A stretch of DNA of 5,675 bases. Origin: an uncultured Prevotellaceae bacterium (GTDB taxonomy: Bacteria; Bacteroidota; Bacteroidia; Bacteroidales; Bacteroidaceae). A program made the translations under genes and the position numbers. The notes beneath the pieces were generated by a model. The model ran no database searches and was not told where the DNA came from. It was given only the letters and a program-made list of their open reading frames with translations. Below, one piece after another: positions 1 to 5,675 of this stretch. The number at the start of each line of letters is the position of its first letter. Position 1 is the stretch's first letter. The stretch lies in contig CALZJL010000090.1 in NCBI GenBank assembly GCA_945787625.1, positions 1 to 5,675 on the forward strand. The letters are read 5' to 3'.

Positions 1-1775
1 AGGTGGTCGAGGATTACTTTGCGCATTCGCATGGATTTTGGGGTGACCTCGACGTATTCGTCGGCTTTGATGTATTCGAGGGCTTCTTCGAGTGAGAAGA
101 TGGTGGCTGGTATGATGCGAGCCTTCTCGTCGGTGCCGCTGGCGCGGACGTTGGTGAGCTGCTTGGCTTTGCAGACGTTGATGACGAGGTCTATCTCGTG
201 GACGTGCTCTCCGATGACCTGGCCTGCGTAGACTTGGTCTTGGGGCTCGATGAAGAACTTGCCGCGGTCTTGGAGATGATCGATGGCGTAGGCGTAGGCG
301 TTGCCGCTTTCGAGGGCTATGAGTGAGCCGTTTGTGCGTCGGTTGATGTCGCCTCGGTAGGGTTGGTACTCCTTGAAGCGGTGGGCTATGATGGCTTCGC
401 CTTGTGAGGCGGTGAGCATGTTGGTGCGTATGCCGATGATGCCGCGTGAGGGTATGTTGAACTCGATGTTGACGCGGTCGCCTTGGCTTTCCATGCTTGT
501 CATCTCGCCTTTGCGGCGTGTGACCATATCGATCATCTTGCTGGCAAACTCTTCGGGGACGTTGATGGTCATCTCTTCGATGGGCTCGCATTTGACGCCG
601 TCTATCTCTTTGTAGATGACTTGGGGCTGGCCTACCTGGAGCTCGTAGCCTTCGCGTCGCATGGTCTCGATGAGGACTGAGAGGTGGAGCACGCCGCGGC
701 CGCTCACTATCCAGCGGTCCATGGTGCCGGGCACGGGCTGTACGCGTAGGGCGAGGTTTTTCTCGAGCTCTTTTTCGAGTCGCTCGCCGATGTGACGGCT
801 GGTGCAGTATTTGCCTTCTTTGCCGAAGAAGGGGGAGTCGTTGATGGTGAAGAGCATTGACATGGTGGGCTCGTCGATGGTGATGGGGGGAAGGGGCTCG
901 GGGTTCTCCCAGTCGCAGATGGTGTCGCCTATCTCAAATTTGTCGAGACCGATGATGGCGCAGATGTCGCCTGAGCTGACGCTTTGTGTCTTGACGCGCC
1001 CCATGCCGGTAAAGGTGTGTACCTCTTTGATGCGGGTCTTTTCGGTGCTGCCGTCGCGGTGGCTGATGGTGATGTTCATGCCTTCGCTGATGGTTCCGCG
1101 GTGTACGCGACCTACGGCTATGCGCCCGGTGTAGGTGCTGTAGTCGAGGCTGGTGATGAGCATCTGGGGTGTGCCTTGGAGGGTCTCGGGGGCGGGGACG
1201 TGCTCGAGTATCTGGTCGAGGAGGTAGGTGATGTCGGTGGTGGGGGTGCTCCAGTCGGGGCCCATCCAGCCTTGTTTGGCTGAGCCGTAGATGACGGGGA
1301 AGTCGAGTTGCTCTTCGGTGGCGTCGAGGTCGCACATGAGGTCGAAGACCATCTCGTAGACTTCCTCGGGGCGGCAGTTGGGCTTGTCGACTTTGTTGAC
1401 GACAACGAGGGGCTTGAGGCCTATCTGTAGGGCTTTCTGCAGTACGAAGCGTGTCTGTGGCATGGGGCCTTCAAAGGCGTCGACGAGCAGTAGACAACCG
1501 TCGGCCATGCCGAGGACGCGCTCTACTTCGCCTCCGAAGTCGGAGTGTCCGGGGGTGTCGATGATGTTTATCTTGGTGTCGCGGTAGTTGATGCTGACGT
1601 TCTTGGAGAGAATGGTTATGCCTCGCTCGCGTTCGAGGTCGTTGTTGTCGAGCATGAGCTCGCCTGTCTGCTGATTGTCGCGAAAGAGGTTGCCTGCCAT
1701 GAGCATCTTGTCGACGAGGGTGGTCTTGCCGTGGTCGACGTGTGCGATTATCGCTATGTTTCTGATTGATTCCAT
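1..1775 (-). CDS. typA: TypA/BipA ribosome-associated translational GTPase, C-terminus cut by window edge
   Basis: Translational GTPase of the EF-G/LepA superfamily that binds the 70S ribosome and is linked to 50S assembly and stress or low-temperature adaptation. The frame is read as the reverse complement, starts at ATG 1775-1773 and stays open for 591 codons to the left edge. The GTPase motifs are clear: P-loop AHVDHGKT (residues 11-18), switch I RERGITI (49-55), G3 DTPGH (73-77), G4 NKVD (127-130) and G5 SAK (165-167). A beta-barrel domain II follows. Around residues 358-375 lies the EF-G-type segment with [13 protein letters not shown], and the TypA-specific C-terminal region extends to the edge. 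Family members are about 600 residues, so only around ten are missing. The start fits the family N-terminus ([17 protein letters not shown]) and follows an A-rich leader without Shine-Dalgarno. It is divergent from rpsO. Codon choice is dominated by C-ending codons (CTC, GTC, GAC, CGC). Identification is secure. Confidence 0.97.
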   Translation of the reverse strand, partial: MESIRNIAIIAHVDHGKTTLVDKMLMAGNLFRDNQQTGELMLDNNDLERERGITILSKNVSINYRDTKINIIDTPGHSDFGGEVERVLGMADGCLLLVDAFEGPMPQTRFVLQKALQIGLKPLVVVNKVDKPNCRPEEVYEMVFDLMCDLDATEEQLDFPVIYGSAKQGWMGPDWSTPTTDITYLLDQILEHVPAPETLQGTPQMLITSLDYSTYTGRIAVGRVHRGTISEGMNITISHRDGSTEKTRIKEVHTFTGMGRVKTQSVSSGDICAIIGLDKFEIGDTICDWENPEPLPPITIDEPTMSMLFTINDSPFFGKEGKYCTSRHIGERLEKELEKNLALRVQPVPGTMDRWIVSGRGVLHLSVLIETMRREGYELQVGQPQVIYKEIDGVKCEPIEEMTINVPEEFASKMIDMVTRRKGEMTSMESQGDRVNIEFNIPSRGIIGIRTNMLTASQGEAIIAHRFKEYQPYRGDINRRTNGSLIALESGNAYAYAIDHLQDRGKFFIEPQDQVYAGQVIGEHVHEIDLVINVCKAKQLTNVRASGTDEKARIIPATIFSLEEALEYIKADEYVEVTPKSMRMRKVILDH

Positions 1776-1805
1776 CGAGGGTTGCTTTTTCTGTGTTTTT
1801 AGGTA

Positions 1806-1813
1806 CAAAATTA
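1806..1813 (-). promoter_or_regulatory. Predicted Bacteroidota -7 element for typA
   Basis: On the minus strand this reads TAATTTTG, an exact match to the Bacteroidota -7 consensus TAnnTTTG. It lies about 30 nt upstream of the typA ATG, leaving an untranslated leader of roughly 25 nt that is A-rich and has no Shine-Dalgarno, as is usual in this phylum. No good -33 TTTG was seen at the expected distance, so the assignment rests on the -7 match and position. Confidence 0.55.
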
Positions 1814-1882
1814 AATAAATAATGTCGTTTTTAGGCTCGTGTGTGGGTAAAAATGATGTTTTTTGGGGTAATGGCTGCATTA

Positions 1883-1900
1883 TTTGGGTGTGTTTGGGTG
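1883..1900 (+). repeat. Two-copy direct repeat TTTGGGTG upstream of rpsO
   Basis: TTTGGGTG occurs exactly at 1883-1890 and again at 1893-1900, a 10-base period close to one helical turn, and is followed by TTTGTGTC at 1901. It lies just upstream of the rpsO -7 element. The TTTG units could supply alternative -33 elements; a binding site or simple low-complexity sequence are also possible. The repeat itself is certain, its function is not. Confidence 0.6.
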
Positions 1901-1928
1901 TTTGTGTCGTTTATTTTTCTTAACTTTG
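1901..1928 (+). promoter_or_regulatory. Predicted rpsO promoter (Bacteroidota type)
   Basis: TAACTTTG at 1921-1928 matches the -7 consensus TAnnTTTG exactly. A TTTG at 1901-1904 could be the -33 element, although the 16-nt gap is a little short; another TTTG at 1893-1896 gives 24 nt. Transcription would begin at about 1932-1936 and give a leader of about 80 nt before the S15 start, long enough for regulation. Confidence 0.7.
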
Positions 1929-1930
1929 CA

Positions 1931-2015
1931 CCCGCATTTGACCTTTTCAGGCAGTGAACGAACGTATGGGAGCTGCGGGGTCGAACAAGTAACCGTTTAA
2001 ATCATTTACTATTCT
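1931..2015 (+). promoter_or_regulatory. rpsO 5' leader with possible nested helices
   Basis: The leader can pair GACC (1940-1943) with GGTC (1979-1982) and, nested inside, GCAG (1951-1954) with CTGC (1973-1976). A competing pairing joins CCCGCA (1931-1936) with TGCGGG (1974-1979), though its 5' strand may lie at or before the transcription start. In several other phyla S15 represses its own mRNA by binding a structured leader. That this leader does so is inference; the helices are short and no known S15 motif was recognised. Confidence 0.3.
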
Positions 2016-2285
2016 ATGTATTTGAATTCTGAGAAGAAGGTGGAGCTTTTCTCTACTTATGGCCAGGGTGCTAAGGACACTGGTAGCGCTGAGAGCCAGA
2101 TTGCGTTGTTTACTTTCCGTATCAAGAATCTGACTGAGCACATGAAGCAGAACCGTAAGGATCACAGCACTGAGCGTGCGCTGACTGGTCTGGTTGGTAA
2201 GCGTCGTGCTTTGCTTAACTATCTGAAGTCTCGCGACATCAACCGCTATCGTGCTATCGTGAAGGCTCTGGGTCTGCGTAAGTAA
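2016..2285 (+). CDS. rpsO: 30S ribosomal protein S15
   Basis: Small-subunit protein that binds 16S rRNA in the central domain early in 30S assembly and contributes to a bridge with the 50S subunit. The 89-residue product has the family's normal length and its signature positions: DTGSAESQI (21-29), the H42 and KDHS (48-51) contact residues, LVGKRR (59-64) and the LLNYL helix (66-70), ending in basic GLRK. The ATG is preceded by a T/A-rich stretch with no Shine-Dalgarno. Codons are strongly biased to CGT, GGT and CTG, unlike the C-ending codons of neighbouring typA, consistent with a highly expressed gene. It has its own promoter upstream and a strong terminator directly downstream, so it is probably mostly monocistronic. 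Confidence 0.98.
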   Translation: MYLNSEKKVELFSTYGQGAKDTGSAESQIALFTFRIKNLTEHMKQNRKDHSTERALTGLVGKRRALLNYLKSRDINRYRAIVKALGLRK

Positions 2286-2316
2286 GACGCTCGAAAAGCT
2301 GCCGAAACGAAACTAT

Positions 2317-2350
2317 AGGGCATTTCTCGATTGGGAAATGCCCTTGTTTT
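2317..2350 (+). terminator. Intrinsic terminator after rpsO
   Basis: A perfect inverted repeat GGGCATTTC (2318-2326) / GAAATGCCC (2335-2343) is extended by A2317-T2344. Inside, T2327-G2334 and C2328-G2333 can also pair, leaving a GATT tetraloop and about 12 base pairs in all. It is followed by a T-rich tract (TTGTTTTG...). It begins about 30 nt after the rpsO stop. The tract is interrupted by G residues, so termination may be incomplete. Confidence 0.88.
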
Positions 2351-2406
2351 GTGTGTGTTTTGGGCTTTTTTTGGTTTGAATGAGGGGTTTTGTGAGGATT
2401 TTTCTG

Positions 2407-2414
2407 TAACTTTG
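2407..2414 (+). promoter_or_regulatory. Predicted -7 element for the GT2-argS-RNase H transcript
   Basis: TAACTTTG is identical to the rpsO -7 element and matches TAnnTTTG exactly, 29 nt upstream of the glycosyltransferase ATG. TTTG at 2389-2392 is the nearest -33 candidate, but its 14-nt gap is short. The position between the rpsO terminator and the next gene supports a transcription unit starting here. Confidence 0.65.
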
Positions 2415-2443
2415 TACGCAAATATCTATACTTACATATAATT

Positions 2444-3208
2444 ATGAACGACAGCATTGTTATTATTCCTACGTACAACGAGAAGGAGAATATCGAGGCT
2501 ATTTCGCGTGCCGTGACGGGTCTTGAGAAGGGTTTTGATGTGCTTGTCATTGATGATGGCAGTCCTGATGGGACGGCTGGTATCGTCAAGGCATTGATGG
2601 AGGGCGATCTCAAGGGTAGGCTTCATCTTATCGAGCGTAGCGGCAAGCTGGGTTTGGGTACGGCGTATATCTGTGGCTTCAAGTGGGCCATCGAGCATGG
2701 ATATGACTATATCTTCGAGATGGATGCTGATTTCAGCCATAATCCTAATGATTTGCCTAAATTGTATGAGGCGTGCCACATGGACGGCTATGATGTGGCT
2801 GTGGGGAGCAGATATATCTCGGGTGTAAACGTGGTTAACTGGCCTATAGGGCGTGTGTTGATGTCTTACTACGCGAGTGCCTACGTGCGTACGGTGCTTG
2901 GTATCGGACTGCGTGATACTACGGCGGGCTTTGTGTGCTACAGGCGCGAGGTGCTTGAGACTATCGACCTTGACAAGATTAGGTTCAAGGGCTATGCTTT
3001 CCAGATTGAGATGAAGTACTCGTCGCTTTGCTTGGGCTTTAAGATCAAGGAGGTGCCGGTCATCTTTGTCAATCGTGAGCTCGGTACGAGCAAGATGTCC
3101 GGAGGTATATTCAGCGAGGCATTGTTTGGCGTGCTCAAACTGCGCTGGGCTGCTCTGACGGGTGGTATCAAGCCTGTAGCAGGCAGACATGCTGACGAGA
3201 GCAGATAA
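2444..3208 (+). CDS. DPM1-like polyprenol-phosphate mannosyltransferase (GT2 family)
   Basis: Predicted to transfer mannose (or another hexose) from a GDP-sugar to polyprenyl phosphate at the cytoplasmic membrane, giving a lipid-linked donor for later glycosylation. The 254-residue protein is a single GT-A domain: IIPTYNEKENI (7-17), VIDDGSPDGT (35-44), RSGKLGLGTAY (65-75), metal-binding DAD (94-96) in EMDADFSHNP, GSRYISG (121-127), DTTAGF (158-163), GYAFQIEMKY (183-192) and RELGTSKMSG (211-220). This order matches the Dpm1 subgroup. No C-terminal membrane segment or GtrA-like domain is present, so it would be peripheral, as in the short Dpm1 forms. The ATG follows an A/T-rich leader and a predicted promoter. 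argS begins 33 nt downstream with no terminator between. The exact sugar and acceptor cannot be read from sequence; a dolichyl-phosphate glucose-type activity is the main alternative. Confidence 0.9.
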   Translation: MNDSIVIIPTYNEKENIEAISRAVTGLEKGFDVLVIDDGSPDGTAGIVKALMEGDLKGRLHLIERSGKLGLGTAYICGFKWAIEHGYDYIFEMDADFSHNPNDLPKLYEACHMDGYDVAVGSRYISGVNVVNWPIGRVLMSYYASAYVRTVLGIGLRDTTAGFVCYRREVLETIDLDKIRFKGYAFQIEMKYSSLCLGFKIKEVPVIFVNRELGTSKMSGGIFSEALFGVLKLRWAALTGGIKPVAGRHADESR

Positions 3209-3218
3209 CTTATAACTT
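3205..3218 (+). repeat. Tandem 7-base duplication ATAACTT at the GT2 stop codon
   Basis: ATAACTT occurs twice in tandem (3205-3211, 3212-3218); the first copy contains the glycosyltransferase TAA stop. The second copy runs into a T tract, making TAACTTTT (3213-3220), one mismatch from the -7 consensus TAnnTTTG and about 22 nt before the argS start. It may be a weak internal promoter for argS or simple A/T-rich spacer. Confidence 0.4.
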
Positions 3219-3241
3219 TTTTTTACAGAAAAACAGAAAGC

Positions 3242-5038
3242 ATGGATTTATATAAGATTCTGACCAAGGCTGTATTGGCTGGTATTGAGAAATTGTATGG
3301 GGCCTCGTTGCCCGAGAAGATGGTGCAGCTGCAGGAGACTCGTCCTGAGTTTGAAGGTCAGTTGACGTTGGTGGTCTTCCCTCTGCTCAAGACGAGCAGG
3401 AAGGCTCCTGAGGCTACGGCTGAGGAGATAGGTGGGTATCTCGTGGAGGAATGTCCGGAGGTAGTCGCTGGCTTTAACGCTGTCAAGGGCTTCTTGAACT
3501 TGACGATTGCCCCTGCCATGTGGATTAAAATGCTTGAGGGCATACGCAATGACAGGAAGTTCGGCTTCGTGCCAGTGACCGACGATTCGCCTTTGGTGAT
3601 GATTGAGTATTCGAGCCCGAATACCAACAAGCCTCTGCATCTGGGGCATGTGCGCAACAATCTCTTGGGCTGGGCGTTGGCCAACGTGATGGAGGCCAAT
3701 GGCAACAAGGTGGTCAAGACTAATATTGTCAACGATCGCGGCATACATATCTGCAAGAGTATGCTGGCTTGGCTCAAGTATGGCAATGGCGAGACTCCCG
3801 AGTCGAGCGGCAAGAAGGGCGATCACCTCATTGGCGATTATTATGTGGCTTTCGACAAGCACTATCGCGAGGAGGTGAAGGCTCTCATGGCGGAGGGCAT
3901 GGACGAGGAGAGGGCCAAGCAGGAGGCTCCGCTGATCAAGGAGGCTCATGAGATGCTCGTGAAGTGGGAGCAGAATGACCCTGAGGTGCGTGCTCTGTGG
4001 CAGAAGATGAACGGCTGGGTATATGCTGGCTTTGACAAGACGTACAAGGCTTTGGGAGTAGGCTTCGACAAGATATACTACGAGAGCGAGACTTACCTTG
4101 AGGGCAAGGAGAAGGTCGAGGAGGGTCTGGCTAAGGGCTTGTTTTATCGCCGCGATGACGGCTCGGTGTGGGCTGATTTGAGGGGCGAGGGGCTCGATGA
4201 GAAGCTGCTGCTCAGGAGCGACGGCACGTCGGTCTACATGACTCAGGACATCGGTACTGCCAAGCTGCGTTTCCAGGACTACCCCATCGACAAGATGATC
4301 TATGTCGTGGGCAACGAGCAGAACTACCACTTCCAGGTGCTGTCTATCCTGCTTGACAAGCTGGGCTTCAAGTGGGGCAAGGATTTGGTCCACTTCTCGT
4401 ATGGCATGGTAGAGCTGCCTAACGGCAAGATGAAGTCGCGCGAGGGTACTGTGGTCGATGCAGACGACTTGATTGCGACGATGATAGCTGATGCCCGGAG
4501 TATGAGCGAAGACAAGATCAAGAAGCTTGAGGGTATCACCGACGAGGAGACTGCGGAGATTAGCCGTATCGTGGGTCTCGGAGCCTTGAAGTATTTCATA
4601 CTGAAGGTGGACGCGCGCAAGAATATGCTTTTCGACCCAGAGGAGAGCATTGACTTCAATGGCAATACCGGACCTTTCATACAGTACACCTATGCCCGTA
4701 TACGCAGTATCTTGCGCAAGGCTGCCGAGCAGGGTATAGTGATGGCCGACACGCTGCCCGAAGCTGAGCTTTCGGACAAGGAGACGAGCCTTATCCAGCA
4801 CATGAATGATTTTGCTGCTGTGGTTCGTCAGGCTGGTACTGACTACAATCCTGCCTGCATCGCCAGTTACTGCTACGACCTCGTGAAGGAGTACAACCAG
4901 TTCTATCACGACTTCAGCGTGTTGCGCGAGGAGGACAAGGACAAGCAGCAGATACGTCTGGCTCTGTCGGAGGCTGTGTCGCAGATTGTCAGGAATGGTA
5001 TGGGGCTGCTCGGCATCGAGGTGCCCGAGAGGATGTAA
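3242..5038 (+). CDS. argS: Arginyl-tRNA synthetase
   Basis: Class I aminoacyl-tRNA synthetase that charges tRNA-Arg with arginine in the cytoplasm and needs bound tRNA for amino-acid activation. The 598-residue length is normal for the Bacteroidales form. The N-terminal region (about 1-110) corresponds to the ArgRS additional tRNA-binding domain. The catalytic core opens with the ArgRS signature EYSSPNTNKPLHLGHVRNN; the HIGH-type motif is HLGH (133-136). The KMSKS-type loop is KMKSR (396-400) within ELPNGKMKSREGT, the lysine-substituted form I recall as normal for this group. The C-terminal helical DALR anticodon-binding domain runs from about 475 and ends in GIEVPERM. The ATG follows an A-rich leader (ACAGAAAAACAGAAAGC) without a clear Shine-Dalgarno. 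It lies between a mannosyltransferase gene and an RNase H gene on one likely transcript. Codons TTA, CTA and TCA are nearly absent. Confidence 0.98.
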   Translation: MDLYKILTKAVLAGIEKLYGASLPEKMVQLQETRPEFEGQLTLVVFPLLKTSRKAPEATAEEIGGYLVEECPEVVAGFNAVKGFLNLTIAPAMWIKMLEGIRNDRKFGFVPVTDDSPLVMIEYSSPNTNKPLHLGHVRNNLLGWALANVMEANGNKVVKTNIVNDRGIHICKSMLAWLKYGNGETPESSGKKGDHLIGDYYVAFDKHYREEVKALMAEGMDEERAKQEAPLIKEAHEMLVKWEQNDPEVRALWQKMNGWVYAGFDKTYKALGVGFDKIYYESETYLEGKEKVEEGLAKGLFYRRDDGSVWADLRGEGLDEKLLLRSDGTSVYMTQDIGTAKLRFQDYPIDKMIYVVGNEQNYHFQVLSILLDKLGFKWGKDLVHFSYGMVELPNGKMKSREGTVVDADDLIATMIADARSMSEDKIKKLEGITDEETAEISRIVGLGALKYFILKVDARKNMLFDPEESIDFNGNTGPFIQYTYARIRSILRKAAEQGIVMADTLPEAELSDKETSLIQHMNDFAAVVRQAGTDYNPACIASYCYDLVKEYNQFYHDFSVLREEDKDKQQIRLALSEAVSQIVRNGMGLLGIEVPERM

Positions 5039-5053
5039 ATCTTGTCTCAGACG

Positions 5054-5458
5054 ATGTTTCCTGCTGAAGCCATTTGTGTGGACGGTGCGTGTAGCGGTAA
5101 TCCCGGTCCGATGGAGTATCGCGGTGTGCACTTGCCCAGCGGCAAGGAGGTGTTCCGCTTCGGTCCCATCACGGGTACCAACAATATCGGCGAGTTTCTC
5201 GCCATTGTACACGCTTTGGCCATGATGGAGCAGAGGGGTATCTCTATGCCAATCTACTCTGACAGTGTCAGCGGCCAGGCTTGGGTGCGCAACATGAAGG
5301 CCAAGACGACTCTGGCACGCACGGCCGAGACGGAGCAGGTACTCGACCTTGTGGCGAGGGCTGAGCGGTGGCTGAGGACTCACTCATTTCGAGTGCCGAT
5401 ATTGAAATGGGATACTGCCCAATGGGGAGAAATACCTGCTGACTTCGGAAGAAAATGA
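5054..5458 (+). CDS. Stand-alone RNase H (RNase HI fold), Bacteroidales type
   Basis: Endonuclease predicted to cut the RNA strand of RNA-DNA hybrids, using two metal ions. From ATG 5054 the product has 134 residues and the four expected carboxylates: D10 in VDGACSGNPG, E47 in NNIGEFLA, D70 in IYSDS and D130 in PADFGRK. The WGEIPADFGRK ending and MEYRGV segment match the C-terminal domain of the viroplasmin-type RNases H common in Bacteroidales. Those carry an extra N-terminal hybrid-binding domain, and here there is no room for one, because the argS stop lies 15 nt upstream. A TTG at 5042 would add four residues; ATG 5054 is preferred because homology begins only after it. The stop TGA overlaps the next start (ATGA). 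Whether the protein is active without the binding domain is not known from sequence, but all catalytic residues are present. Confidence 0.92.
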   Translation: MFPAEAICVDGACSGNPGPMEYRGVHLPSGKEVFRFGPITGTNNIGEFLAIVHALAMMEQRGISMPIYSDSVSGQAWVRNMKAKTTLARTAETEQVLDLVARAERWLRTHSFRVPILKWDTAQWGEIPADFGRK

Positions 5459-5675
5459 AAAGGACGCTGTATATAATCACATTGACACTCTACCTCACCG
5501 CTCTCATGGCGTTGGGGCGTCTGGCATTTTTGGTGTACAATCGTGACGTCGAGTTTTTCACCTTGAGAGATGTGCTCGAGTGCGAGTGGCACGCCTTGCC
5601 GTTTGACCTCAGCGTGGTGGCTGTGATGGTGATCCCCGTGTGGCTGCTCACAGCTCTGACGCTCAAGTGGCACAA
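5455..5675 (+). CDS. Membrane protein N-terminus, probably LTA synthase/sulfatase family; cut by right edge
   Basis: The frame opens with ATG 5455, sharing ATGA with the RNase H stop, and stays open to the edge, giving 73 residues. A purine-rich stretch (GGAAGAAA) directly precedes the start. Residues 4-28 form one hydrophobic segment after a KR pair, and about 52-70 form a second. Between them lies a hydrophilic stretch with the pattern FTLRDVLECEWHALPFDLS. From memory, the start of Bacteroidales LTA-synthase-like proteins has the same arrangement: a first helix, then LYN, a short loop, W-H-(G/A)-L-P-x-D-L-S, and a second helix. Those are inner-membrane proteins with a periplasmic sulfatase-fold domain that transfer phosphoglycerol or phosphoethanolamine to envelope glycans or lipids. 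The catalytic domain is outside the window, so this is a family-level guess; that the frame is a real membrane-protein gene is much surer. Confidence 0.65.
   Translation, partial: MKRTLYIITLTLYLTALMALGRLAFLVYNRDVEFFTLRDVLECEWHALPFDLSVVAVMVIPVWLLTALTLKWH

Larger units (their letters stand above)
1776..2015. other. Divergent typA-rpsO intergenic region
   Basis: This 240-base stretch separates two divergent genes and holds no protein-coding gene of credible size. It contains a -7 element for each direction (1806-1813 minus, 1921-1928 plus). Between them lies a T/G-rich stretch at about 1841-1920 with an 8-base repeat. An rpsO leader of about 80 nt follows, which can form nested short helices. 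The only small frame noted is an eight-codon ATG-to-TAA stretch at 1966-1992. Confidence 0.8.

Noticed and set aside
802..1405. Several plus- and minus-strand frames of 95-133 codons inside typA
   Set aside because: They are alternative frames over conserved typA domains II and III, with low-complexity composition (runs of His/Arg or Ser/Thr/Pro) caused by the C-rich codon bias.
1841..1900. Possible G-quadruplex from GGG runs at 1845, 1865, 1886 and 1896
   Set aside because: The loops would be about 17, 17 and 7 nt, too long for a convincing quadruplex; the runs reflect the general G/T richness of this strand.
1947..2165. Minus-strand 72-codon frame overlapping the rpsO leader and start
   Set aside because: It is antisense to S15, has no recognisable domain, and has no supporting promoter signal.
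2432..3190. Minus-strand frame of about 250 codons opposite the glycosyltransferase
   Set aside because: Same codon-aligned antisense effect; the plus-strand product carries all GT2 motifs and the antisense product resembles nothing known to me.
5042..5044. TTG as the RNase H start codon
   Set aside because: It would add only four non-conserved residues; an ATG in the same frame at 5054 sits directly before the conserved domain.
3248..5383. Uninterrupted minus-strand frame of about 711 codons opposite argS and the RNase H gene
   Set aside because: Its codons align exactly with those of the plus-strand genes, so it is open simply because those genes almost never use TTA, CTA or TCA. It shows no recognisable domain, whereas the plus strand encodes clear ArgRS and RNase H.

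Overview
The window looks like ordinary chromosomal DNA from a member of the Bacteroidales (phylum Bacteroidota). Three things point there. The -7 promoter element TAnnTTTG, typical of that phylum, stands upstream of typA, rpsO and the glycosyltransferase gene. The leaders just before the starts are A/T-rich, and most lack a Shine-Dalgarno motif. The proteins resemble Bacteroidales family members, notably the RNase H with its NNIGEFLA and ADFGRK motifs. Genus cannot be fixed from the sequence alone. No mobile element, CRISPR array, tRNA or rRNA gene was found.

Layout. Positions 1-1775 (minus strand) hold almost all of typA/bipA, a ribosome-associated translational GTPase; its last few codons lie beyond the left edge. 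Positions 1776-2015 are a divergent intergenic region with a -7 element facing each way. Positions 2016-2285 encode ribosomal protein S15 (rpsO), followed by a strong intrinsic terminator at 2317-2350. A second promoter at 2407-2414 leads into a plus-strand run of four genes: a DPM1-like polyprenol-phosphate mannosyltransferase (family GT2), arginyl-tRNA synthetase (argS), a short stand-alone RNase H, and the start of a membrane protein that resembles the N-terminus of LTA-synthase/sulfatase-type proteins and is cut by the right edge.

How the genes relate. TypA, S15 and ArgRS belong to translation. The GT2 enzyme and the last gene would act in envelope glycan or lipid chemistry; the former is expected to charge a lipid carrier with mannose at the inner face of the cytoplasmic membrane. 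RNase H removes RNA from RNA-DNA hybrids. The four downstream genes are spaced 33 nt, about 15 nt and -4 nt (an ATGA overlap), with no terminator seen between them, so co-transcription is likely. A shared pathway is not evident: this looks like a housekeeping operon of mixed function.

I did not find a convincing new biological system. The points most worth a second look are the RNase H lacking the viroplasmin-like N-terminal domain usual for its Bacteroidales relatives, a possible structured leader upstream of rpsO, and a marked G-over-C excess on the plus strand that persists even across the oppositely oriented typA.
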